From assembly GCA_017531385.1 (NCBI GenBank), contig JAFXLD010000052.1, forward strand, positions 45,664 through 109,663: DNA of 64,000 nucleotides, in the 5' to 3' direction. The position numbers were made by a program, and so were the translations under genes. Below the pieces are notes generated by a model. The model was given only the letters and a program-made list of their open reading frames with translations. It did not search any database and had not been told where the DNA came from. This document shows, in pieces, positions 27,729 through 35,159 of the stretch. This stretch comes from Clostridia bacterium (GTDB lineage: Bacteria > Bacillota > Clostridia > Oscillospirales > Acutalibacteraceae). Numbering within the stretch: position 1 is the first letter of the stretch; each line of letters starts with the position of its first letter.

Positions 27729-28389
27729 TCAATGCACTCCTGACTTCTTTAGCTGATTGTGTCATATCCTTATCTTTGATAAAAAGACTGCTTGTGCCGA
27801 GAACAAAAATATCTGCTCCGCAGATGCTTAATTTTCTTCCGTTTTCGATGCTGATATTGCCGTCAACCTCAATCGGAATATGTGAAAATCCCGAATCATC
27901 AAGGAATTTGCGTGCATCTGCAACTTTTCTTTCGGCACCTGCAAACATTTTCTGTCCTGCAAAACCGGGACTGACTGTCATGATAAGCGCCATATCAATG
28001 TATTCTGTCAGATATTTCATGCTTTCAAGGGGTGTCTGAGGATTCAGCGCAAGCCCTGCTTTACAGCCTTTTGCATGAATCTGAGAGAGTACCCTGTGTA
28101 TATGAATATCAGATTCATAATGTACGCATATAATATCGTTTTCATCGAGATTCATCATGTCAAAAAATTTCGACGGCTCATTCACCATCATATGTATGTC
28201 AAGAGGCATATCGGTAACAGATTTTATTGCATTTATGAGGTCAAAACCAAGGGTGATGTTAGGCACAAAACTGCCGTCCATTATGTCAATATGTAAATAA
28301 TCTATTCCTGCATTTTTCAGTTCATTGACTCCATTTTGCAGATTCATAAGATCTGCGCACATCAGCGACGCAGATAATAATTTTTCCAT
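27718..28389 (-). CDS. rpe: Ribulose-phosphate 3-epimerase family (Rpe or AlsE-like)
   Basis: The 223-aa TIM barrel shows the metal-binding pattern LHIDIMDGSFVPN, PLDIHMMV, and IEVDGNI, with the phosphate loop at the end. The loop MTVSPGFAGQKM carries PGFAGQ, which is more like allulose-6-phosphate epimerase (AlsE) than the PGFGGQ of housekeeping Rpe. Together with ribokinase this suggests a dedicated sugar pathway rather than the central pentose phosphate enzyme. It lies 21 bp downstream of the Crp-type regulator gene. Confidence 0.85.
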   Translation of the reverse strand: MEKLLSASLMCADLMNLQNGVNELKNAGIDYLHIDIMDGSFVPNITLGFDLINAIKSVTDMPLDIHMMVNEPSKFFDMMNLDENDIICVHYESDIHIHRVLSQIHAKGCKAGLALNPQTPLESMKYLTEYIDMALIMTVSPGFAGQKMFAGAERKVADARKFLDDSGFSHIPIEVDGNISIENGRKLSICGADIFVLGTSSLFIKDKDMTQSAKEVRSALNVQ

Positions 28390-28410
28390 AGTATCATTCC
28401 TTTTTAGATT

Positions 28411-29076
28411 TTATGAAGCAAGAAGCTCAATTAATTTCTTTTCGTCTGAAATTTCGATTGCACCTCGGGTCAGCTTTACCATTTCTTCACTCTGAAAATA
28501 GCGTAACATCCGAGTTATGACTTCTCGTGCCGTGCCGAGATGATTTGCGATTTTTTCGTGAGTGATTTTAAGCACAGCAGAACCTTCCAGCCGGGATTCT
28601 TCCAATAGAAATTCTGCAAGTCTCTTGTCCATGCTTTTCCACATGATTTGCTCCATCAGCCACATCAGCTCGGAAAAGTTACTGCTTATAAGACTCTGAG
28701 AATATTGTGATACCGCCAGAGATTCCTCTGTCAGATTCTTGAAAAGACATGCGGGGATACTCCAGAATTTACTGTCTTTTTCAGCCTCAATCATGATATT
28801 GAACTGCATATCGGGCATAACGCAGGATGCGCTCAGCAGACTTGTATCGTATTCAAAAAGGCGGCTTATTGTTATTTCTCTGCCGTCTTCGGACAAAATA
28901 TATGTACGCAATTGTCCTGAATGAACCATTATCAGTCCGATACACTCGGAACTGCTGTCATGAATACGGGTGCCTTTTTCTACCTGTCTGTATTCAACAA
29001 CATCAGCTATTCTTTGTTTCTGATCGTCAGTCAGTTTGTTCCAGAAGGGAAGATATTGAGAAAATTCCACTGCCAT
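28411..29076 (-). CDS. Crp/Fnr family transcriptional regulator
   Basis: The 221-aa protein has an N-terminal cyclic-nucleotide-binding-like beta barrel (about 15-120; GLIMVHSGQLRTYILSEDGREITI) and a C-terminal winged HTH with ITHEKIANHLGTAREVITRML. It lacks the N-terminal Cys cluster of Fe-S Fnr proteins, so it is not an obvious oxygen sensor. It is the first gene of the rpe-rbsK-GH39 operon and is divergent from trxA-trxB. A symmetric GTGA/TCAC motif lies between the two operons. Confidence 0.85.
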   Translation of the reverse strand: MAVEFSQYLPFWNKLTDDQKQRIADVVEYRQVEKGTRIHDSSSECIGLIMVHSGQLRTYILSEDGREITISRLFEYDTSLLSASCVMPDMQFNIMIEAEKDSKFWSIPACLFKNLTEESLAVSQYSQSLISSNFSELMWLMEQIMWKSMDKRLAEFLLEESRLEGSAVLKITHEKIANHLGTAREVITRMLRYFQSEEMVKLTRGAIEISDEKKLIELLAS

Positions 29077-29127
29077 ACCCCTTTCTTAATTTATATATAG
29101 TAAAAGTGTCAAAAATTTCAGCCTTTG

Positions 29128-29140
29128 GTGAGAAAGTCAC
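29128..29140. promoter_or_regulatory. Candidate Crp/Fnr-type operator in front of trxA
   Basis: GTGA (29128-29131) and TCAC (29137-29140) form an inverted repeat with a 5-base centre, close to but one base tighter than the Crp consensus. It lies 22 bp upstream of the trxA -10 box (TATAAT, 29163-29168), where no good -35 hexamer is visible, as expected for an activator-dependent promoter. Confidence 0.4.
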
Positions 29141-29200
29141 AGAAAAAAACGAAAAAGTTGGTTATAATAAAGCCAAGAAAAAAGAAAGGAGCTGACAAAT

Positions 29201-29524
29201 ATGGCAGCAGTAAATATTAATAATCAACAATTTCAGAATCTTATAAAAGAGGACAAACCCGTGCTTGTGGATTACTGGGCACCGTGGTGCGGTTATTGTC
29301 GCAGAATCGGTCCTGCTTACGAAAAAGTTGCAGAACAGTACGGAGAAGATATCGTAGTTGCAAAGGTGAATATTGATGAAGAGCCGATGCTTGCTCAACA
29401 GGAAAGAATAGAAGTTATTCCGACGCTTGTATTATACCATCACGGCAAAGCTATCGGATCAATAGTAGCTCCCGAATCCAAGGCAAGAATTGACGCCTTT
29501 ATAAGTGAATCACTGGGAAAGTAA
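29201..29524 (+). CDS. trxA: Thioredoxin
   Basis: The 107-aa protein has the full thioredoxin fold: VLVDYWAPWCGYCRRIGPAYE with a CGYC active site, then the cis-Pro region EVIPTLVLYHHGKAIG. CGYC replaces the common CGPC, which usually shifts the redox potential upward. It is a cytoplasmic disulfide reductase, reduced by the TrxB encoded 10 bp downstream. RBS AAAGGAG is well placed. Confidence 0.95.
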   Translation: MAAVNINNQQFQNLIKEDKPVLVDYWAPWCGYCRRIGPAYEKVAEQYGEDIVVAKVNIDEEPMLAQQERIEVIPTLVLYHHGKAIGSIVAPESKARIDAFISESLGK

Positions 29525-29534
29525 GGTGAGTAAT

Positions 29535-30464
29535 GTGAGGCAGATATATGATATGATAGTCATTGGCGGAGGTCCCGGCGGATATACTGCAGCTCTGTAC
29601 GCAGCAAGAGCAGGTCTTGATGTCATTGTTCTTGAAAAGCTTTCTGCCGGCGGACAGATGGCACTGACTGAACTGATTGACAATTATCCGGGCTTTCCTG
29701 ATGGCATCGACGGCTTCACATTGGGAGAGAATATGCAAAGGCAGGCTGAACGTTTTGGCGTAAAAACAGAACTTGCAGAAGTCTTGTCTGTTCAGCTTGA
29801 CGGAAAAATCAAAGAGATAATGACAAGTGACGGTGTGTATTACGGAAAAACAGTAGTGTACTCCACAGGTGCAAATCCTCGTGAGCTGGGGATTGCAAGT
29901 GAAAAGGAATATGTTGGTCGTGGAGTTAATTACTGTGCAGCCTGTGACGGTATGTTCTATAAAGGAAAAACCGTAGTGGTTGTCGGCGGCGGTAATTCCG
30001 CAGCAGCAGATGCACTGCTTTTAAGTAAGATTGCAAAAAAGGTTATTATTGTACACCGAAGGGATAATTTGAGGGCTACAAAGGTTTACCATGAGCCGTT
30101 GATGAATGCAGAAAATGTGGAATTCCGTTGGAACAACACCGTATCTGAATTACTGCACGACAACAAAATCTCAGGAGTACGGATTAAAGATGTTGTTTCC
30201 GGAAAAGAGTCGGTTATAGAATGTGACGGTGTTTTTATCAGCATCGGAAGAATACCCGTAACGGGGATTGTAAAAGGTCAGCTGGAACTTACTCCCGATG
30301 GTTATATTCTCTCAGATGAATCCACAAAAACCAATATCCCCGGAGTTTTTGCCGTAGGGGATGTCCGTACAAAAGTTTTGCGTCAGATTGTTACTGCTGT
30401 TGCAGACGGTGCTGTTGCAGCGCACTACGCAGAAGAATATCTTGCAAACGTACAGGCTGATTGA
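29535..30464 (+). CDS. trxB: Thioredoxin reductase
   Basis: GTG 29535 after AAGGTGAG gives MRQIYDMIVIGGGPGGYTAA, the usual length before the FAD motif; GTG 29505 and ATG 29553 are alternatives. The product has about 309 aa. It has an FAD-binding GGGPGG, the redox motif CAACDG (common form CATCDG), an NADPH-binding VVVVGGGNSAAADALLL with HRRDNLRA, and the C-terminal FAD motif PGVFAVGDVRTKVLRQIVTA. It reduces thioredoxin using a reduced pyridine nucleotide. It is co-transcribed with trxA. Confidence 0.93.
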   Translation: MRQIYDMIVIGGGPGGYTAALYAARAGLDVIVLEKLSAGGQMALTELIDNYPGFPDGIDGFTLGENMQRQAERFGVKTELAEVLSVQLDGKIKEIMTSDGVYYGKTVVYSTGANPRELGIASEKEYVGRGVNYCAACDGMFYKGKTVVVVGGGNSAAADALLLSKIAKKVIIVHRRDNLRATKVYHEPLMNAENVEFRWNNTVSELLHDNKISGVRIKDVVSGKESVIECDGVFISIGRIPVTGIVKGQLELTPDGYILSDESTKTNIPGVFAVGDVRTKVLRQIVTAVADGAVAAHYAEEYLANVQAD

Positions 30465-30470
30465 ATAATA

Positions 30471-31115
30471 TTAAATTACGGTATTGTCAGCAAGAATGTC
30501 AGGCTTGTGAATCATACTGTCATTTTCGCTCAGTTCCCGTATAACACGGCAAGGATTACCTGCAGAAAAAGAGTTTGCAGGTATATCCTTTACAACAACA
30601 CTGCCTGCACCGATAACGCAGTTGTCACCGATTGTGACTCCCGGGCAGACTACAACATTTGCACCGAACCAGCAGTCGTTGCCGATGTGTACGGGCTTGG
30701 CATAGCAAAGTCTGCGCTTTACTCCGTCTGCACAAAGTATTTCTTTGCGTTCATCGGGAAGCATCGGATGAATGGGTGTTACAATTGTTACATTCGGTCC
30801 GAAATTGCAGTCGTTTCCGATAGTAACCTCGGCATCGTCCTGTATCGTGATATTAAAATTGAAAAAACAATTATTTCCCACATATGTGTGAATACCGTAA
30901 TGAAACGTAATCGGTCCCTGGAAAAAAGTGCCTTCACCTGATTTTCCGAGAATTTTTTTAATGATCTCAGATCTCTTTTCGGTTTCATCTTCGTAGGTTT
31001 TGTTGTAATCAATATTCAGTTTGTGTGTACGAAGTTTGATTGCTTTAAGCTCAGGATCTGCCGGTGAAAACAAAATGCCGGCTTTGATTTTATCTTCTTC
31101 TTTCATTTCGGTCAT
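30471..31115 (-). CDS. maa: Maltose/galactoside O-acetyltransferase family (hexapeptide repeat)
   Basis: The 214-aa protein has an N-terminal helical region (MKEEDKIKAGILFSPADPEL) and a left-handed beta-helix of hexapeptide repeats (VGNNCFFNFNITIQDDAEVTIGNDC...IGNDCWFGANVVVCPGVTIGDNCVIGAGSVVV in sections). The catalytic His lies in TPIHPM. These are signatures of the LacA/Maa/NodL acetyltransferases that transfer acetyl from acetyl-CoA to a sugar hydroxyl. It is 12 bp downstream of the GPH symporter gene, which suggests a linked sugar role. Confidence 0.88.
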   Translation of the reverse strand: MTEMKEEDKIKAGILFSPADPELKAIKLRTHKLNIDYNKTYEDETEKRSEIIKKILGKSGEGTFFQGPITFHYGIHTYVGNNCFFNFNITIQDDAEVTIGNDCNFGPNVTIVTPIHPMLPDERKEILCADGVKRRLCYAKPVHIGNDCWFGANVVVCPGVTIGDNCVIGAGSVVVKDIPANSFSAGNPCRVIRELSENDSMIHKPDILADNTVI

Positions 31116-31127
31116 CCTTGAATAGTT

Positions 31128-33287
31128 TTAATTATGCAATGCATGATATCTTTCTTCAAGCTCTTCATAGTGTTCATAATACTTTGCCTGAGCAAGAAGA
31201 CTTTCCGCATCACTGTAAGGCTTTATAATTCTTGAATATACTGATTCGTTTTTCAGATATATTCTGATTTCCTGTTTAATTTTCATGCTTTCAAAAAAGC
31301 TTGATGTCTCTCTGTTCAGCAGTTCCTGCTTAACGGATTCATCAGGTTTTTTTATGTTTTCAAGCCCGTATTTACGGATAAGAGATGCAGATTCTTTCTT
31401 GACTTTTGCAAGTTTTATCGCATCAGTACGGGTTTCTTTTTCCGTTTTTGTTTTTTTCGGAAGCTGTCTTGCAGCTTTCAGTTCTGCACGGGCATTTTCA
31501 TAGTAAAAGATCTCACCGTTTGCAAAAGTTTCTGTTGCCGTAGCAAGCTTTATACCGGCAGAAGCGCTGTTGAACTTATTAAGATCCTCTATAATAATTG
31601 CAGATCTTTCTATTGCAAGATTTGTTTCTTTTATGTTCCTGATTTCTTCTTTTGCTTTTTTTATTGCTTCACTGCGGAGCAATTTTTCTTCTTCTGTCCG
31701 TTTCGGTAATTTTCTTGCATCACGAAGGCAGGTTTTGTCTACTGGTAATTTTTCTTTACCGAAAAGTTCTTTTGCCTGTAATATTATTTCCATAGTTTCT
31801 TCAAGGTCATTGTCTTCAAGTTCTCCAAGGAAATGGTCTTCAAACATTGCCCGTATTTTCAGAACGCCTACATATGCCTTGTGCTTGTTTTCTGTAAGAT
31901 TATAGAAACAGAAGGGGACAAGGTTAAGAAACGCACCGATAGCAGAGAAAATTATCAGAACTTCAAACAGATTGTTTCTGATTGTATCATCATACAGAAC
32001 ATTGTAATTCTCAAGAAGTCCCATCTTTTCGTAAATGGCAGGGTATACAAGACCTGTAAAAAGACCTATGACCGTTCCTATCATACCGAGAGGACCGAAC
32101 AGACCGTCAATTCTGACACCAGTTTTCCATTGATGGTAGTCCTTCATGTCTGCACTGATGTTGTGCTGAACGATATTCCAGAATGTGTTTATAAATGTGT
32201 TGAAATACCACAGAACGCAGAGAATAATAAGATTTTTGTATGAGAAATACATTGCAAAAAGTACAAGGATATTTATTGCGTTTGCGGTAATAAGCAGATT
32301 TCTTTTGCCCATGAATTTTATTGCAAGGGGAGTCAGAAGCATTGCCCAGAGTCCTGCGTTACCGATTATTGTGTTGGCAAGTCCGAGAGAAGCCTCATAC
32401 TGACCGCCATAGGCATAAACGAATGACCAGCCGAGAATGACACCGTAGCCGCTTTCAAGAAAAACAACCCATGCTGCAGCCTGAATAATCCAGTAATACT
32501 TGTTTTTTGCTACTTCACGGATAGCATCCAGCATTCTTACGGGTTCGGGTTTCTTTTTCGGCAGTATCAGTCTTTCTTTTACTTTTCTGAAGAAAACAAT
32601 GCTGAAAATCAATCCGATAATCGTAAATATGGGATATATTATTCTGTATGTCCAGATGTTGTTAAGTCCCCATGTCCAGCCTGCAATCATAGGAATGAAG
32701 AGGTTTGAAATGGACGGTGCCAGTGAGTATATAACCTGAGATATACTCATTACATTTGCACGTTCCTGAGCATCGGGGCTTATTATCTGCTGAAAATATG
32801 TGTAACTTTCGTTATAAAAACAAAGGAATACATTAAGCAGAAGATACATGATTTCAACAACAACAGCTTTTGTTATATATGTCATCTGCTCATAGGGAAG
32901 CCATACAAATATAAGCGAAATCAGAACTGTCGGCACTGCTGTCATTCTCAGAAACGGCAGGAATTTTCCGCCTTTCAGATGATGATTGTCATAGTACCAG
33001 CTTCTGAAAATTCCCAACGGGATGCCGATGATATTAGCAACATTAAGCATGATCTGAAGATCCATAGGCTTCAGACCGATACTTGCACCTACAAGGAAAT
33101 TGGATGCGTTGAGTGCAATCATGGAAGCCAGAAGTACGGTCCAGTTGACACCGAATCCTGCACCGCTGAGGCTTGCGATCTCCTTATATGATATGTAGTT
33201 TCCTTTAGGAGGCACATTCCAGTATTGTTTTGCAAGATTAATAGTGTCTTTTGCTTTTTGAATAAAAATTTTTGGTTTGTCTGACAT
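31128..33287 (-). CDS. GPH-type sugar symporter with long repeated cytoplasmic tail
   Basis: ATG 33287 follows AGGAGATGATACC; upstream frame to 33359 lacks an RBS. The product has about 719 aa. Residues about 30-490 form a 12-span GPH/MFS transporter (GIPLGIFRSWYYDNHHLKGG; SWYYDN-type loop). The last 200 or so residues are hydrophilic, helical and charged, and contain two copies of one motif: ARKLPKRTEEEKLLRSEAIK and ARQLPKKTKTEKETRTDAIK. Usual GPH proteins end near 470 aa, so the tail is an extra regulatory or binding region. Substrate unknown. It lies upstream of the acetyltransferase gene. Confidence 0.8.
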   Translation of the reverse strand: MSDKPKIFIQKAKDTINLAKQYWNVPPKGNYISYKEIASLSGAGFGVNWTVLLASMIALNASNFLVGASIGLKPMDLQIMLNVANIIGIPLGIFRSWYYDNHHLKGGKFLPFLRMTAVPTVLISLIFVWLPYEQMTYITKAVVVEIMYLLLNVFLCFYNESYTYFQQIISPDAQERANVMSISQVIYSLAPSISNLFIPMIAGWTWGLNNIWTYRIIYPIFTIIGLIFSIVFFRKVKERLILPKKKPEPVRMLDAIREVAKNKYYWIIQAAAWVVFLESGYGVILGWSFVYAYGGQYEASLGLANTIIGNAGLWAMLLTPLAIKFMGKRNLLITANAINILVLFAMYFSYKNLIILCVLWYFNTFINTFWNIVQHNISADMKDYHQWKTGVRIDGLFGPLGMIGTVIGLFTGLVYPAIYEKMGLLENYNVLYDDTIRNNLFEVLIIFSAIGAFLNLVPFCFYNLTENKHKAYVGVLKIRAMFEDHFLGELEDNDLEETMEIILQAKELFGKEKLPVDKTCLRDARKLPKRTEEEKLLRSEAIKKAKEEIRNIKETNLAIERSAIIIEDLNKFNSASAGIKLATATETFANGEIFYYENARAELKAARQLPKKTKTEKETRTDAIKLAKVKKESASLIRKYGLENIKKPDESVKQELLNRETSSFFESMKIKQEIRIYLKNESVYSRIIKPYSDAESLLAQAKYYEHYEELEERYHALHN

Positions 33288-33384
33288 GGTATCATCTCCT
33301 GAGAAACAGTATAACACAACAATTCTTTTGTGTAAATAAATACTTGATAAATTCGGCATATGTAATATAAAATCTTTGAAAATT

Positions 33385-33413
33385 TTGACATTCTGTAAAA
33401 TGTATGTTATGAT
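33385..33413 (+). promoter_or_regulatory. Promoter of the PHP-domain gene
   Basis: TTGACA (33385-33390), 17-bp spacer, TATGAT (33408-33413). AAAAGGAG lies before the start codon. Confidence 0.8.
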
Positions 33414-33448
33414 AATTTATTATAGGATAAAAAGGAGAATTTTCAGTA

Positions 33449-34795
33449 ATGATAAAACTCGAACTTACCAATTATGATATTTTTCCGAAGGTTTTCAGAT
33501 GTGACACACCTGTTGAGGTGACAATAAAGCCTTTAGGGCTTCATGTGGCTTTTTCAGGTGATTATACAATTCAGGTCAGAGCATTCAATGAGGGAAATTC
33601 TCAGAGATACCCTGAAAGAAACAATCTTAAAGAATACCCGGTCACTCCCTGTGCTGACGGATGTCTCAGATTCACGAATACATACAAAGACGAACAGGAG
33701 CATTATGTTGATATTGTAAAAGACGGAAAAAGAGTTGTAAGACTGTCCGTATATTCACTTTTGCCGGATCTTGCAGGCAGATATCCGTTCAGAGGTGATC
33801 TGCATATGCACACAACTCGTTCTGACGGTAATCAGGCTCCTGCAATAGTTGCTGCCGAATACAGAAAAAACGGTTACGATTTCCTTGCAATAACCGACCA
33901 CGACAGCTATTATCCTTCACTTGAAGCAATCAATGCATATAAGGATGTACCCATTGAATATAATCTTGTAACGGGTGAAGAAGTGCATCTTGAGGGGAAT
34001 GATATCCATATTGTCAATTTCGGCGGAAAATATTCTGTCAATGCACTCATGCCCGGTGATCATCATATGGATGTGGGCGACGGTAAGGATCTTCGTTCAA
34101 TTGACGGAGAATGTCCCGATGTTATTTCAGTTGAAGAGTATAAAAATCAGGTGAATGAGCTGATAAAAACACTCAATATACCTGACGGGATTGAAAAATT
34201 CACATATGCCGCCTGTGTATGGATTTTCAATCACATAAAAAAGGCTGACGGCCTTGGCATTTTTGCTCATCCCTACTGGCTTCAGAATGTTCTGCACGTG
34301 CCCGAAAGCCTGACGGAATATATCATGGCAACCCAGCCCTTTGACGCCTTTGAAGTGCTTGGCGGAGAGAACTATTTTGAGCAGAACGGCTGGCAGACCA
34401 TAAGATATTACGAAGACCGTGCAAAAGGCAGAAAATATCCCATCGTAGGCAGTACGGACAGCCATTCAGCTGTTCATAACCGTAATGCTCTCATTGCATC
34501 CACAATCGTTTTTGCTCCCGAAAATACCCGTGAGGGCATTGTGTATTCAATCAAGGATTTTTACTCGGTTGCAGTTGATTCAATCAGCACTGAGCTGCGT
34601 ATTGTCGGCGAACTCCGTTTTGTAAGATATGCAACATTCCTGCTTCGTGAGTTCTTCCCGCTTCACGATGAACTCTGCTTTGAAGAAGGCAGACTTATGA
34701 AGGACTATGTATGCGGAGATGAAGATGCTGAAAAAATCATCAATACAATCAGCGGAAGAATGAAAAAACAGAGGGAAAAATATTTCAGTTTTTAA
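33449..34795 (+). CDS. PHP-domain metal-dependent phosphoesterase
   Basis: The 448-aa protein has an N-terminal beta-rich domain of about 110 residues, then the PHP core: FRGDLHMHTTRSDGNQAP (first metal His pair), FLAITDHDSYYP, GEEVHLEGNDIHIVNF, IFAHPYW and IVGSTDSHSAVHN. These residues form the trinuclear metal site of PHP phosphoesterases, which hydrolyse phosphate esters or short nucleotides. The N-terminal domain and long insert are not those of DNA polymerase or HisJ-type PHP proteins. Monocistronic; substrate unknown. Confidence 0.8.
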   Translation: MIKLELTNYDIFPKVFRCDTPVEVTIKPLGLHVAFSGDYTIQVRAFNEGNSQRYPERNNLKEYPVTPCADGCLRFTNTYKDEQEHYVDIVKDGKRVVRLSVYSLLPDLAGRYPFRGDLHMHTTRSDGNQAPAIVAAEYRKNGYDFLAITDHDSYYPSLEAINAYKDVPIEYNLVTGEEVHLEGNDIHIVNFGGKYSVNALMPGDHHMDVGDGKDLRSIDGECPDVISVEEYKNQVNELIKTLNIPDGIEKFTYAACVWIFNHIKKADGLGIFAHPYWLQNVLHVPESLTEYIMATQPFDAFEVLGGENYFEQNGWQTIRYYEDRAKGRKYPIVGSTDSHSAVHNRNALIASTIVFAPENTREGIVYSIKDFYSVAVDSISTELRIVGELRFVRYATFLLREFFPLHDELCFEEGRLMKDYVCGDEDAEKIINTISGRMKKQREKYFSF

Positions 34796-34877
34796 TAATT
34801 TACAGTATTAAAAATTTTTGTACAATATTGTGTGTATTTTACATTCAATACGGTGGAATACTGTTAAAAAAATACTG

Positions 34878-34905
34878 TTGACAAAATGAAATTTTTTGCT
34901 ATAAT
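34878..34905 (+). promoter_or_regulatory. Promoter of the T-box/aspS operon
   Basis: TTGACA (34878-34883), 16-bp spacer, TATAAT (34900-34905): both hexamers are consensus. Transcription should start near 34912. Confidence 0.85.
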
Positions 34906-34911
34906 ATCTGT

Positions 34912-35136
34912 GTAGAGACCCGTCTTTTGTGGAAAGTCTGTCAGGGAGGATGCGTCAGCGACTGAAAGCGCATCTGAGATGAGTAGTAAGAACGGCAACA
35001 CTCTGCTTAATGTTCCAATTTAATATAAAAGAGGATGCACTAAATGTGTATCAATGCGGGTGGCACCGCGGGTTAAATTTTTGTTTACTCGTCCCGGGAA
35101 TATTTTTACAATATTCCTTGGGACTTTTTATTTTGT
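34912..35136 (+). ncRNA. T-box leader controlling aspS-gatC/gatA/gatB
   Basis: The conserved antiterminator sequence GGGTGGCACCGCGGG (35058-35072) is present. Its UGGC bulge (35061-35064) pairs with tRNA ending GCCA, as expected for G73 tRNAs such as tRNA-Asp and tRNA-Asn. A GATGCG/CGCATC hairpin (34949-34954 with 34969-34974) after AGGGAG matches the distal Stem I region, with GACTGAAAG in its loop. A terminator follows: GTCCCGGGAATAT pairs with ATATTCCTTGGGAC (35091-35124), then TTTTTATTTT. The specifier triplet cannot be fixed by eye; AAC (Asn) at 34991-34993 is a candidate. Uncharged tRNA would allow readthrough. Confidence 0.92.
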
Positions 35137-35159
35137 AATTTAAACGGGAGGAATGCTGT

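Noticed and set aside
34982-34990. GAGTAGTAAG as the usual 5' AGTA motif of T-box Stem I
   Set aside because: Only about 75 bases lie between it and the T-box core, and the AGGGAG hairpin comes before it, so it is on the 3' side or part of another stem.
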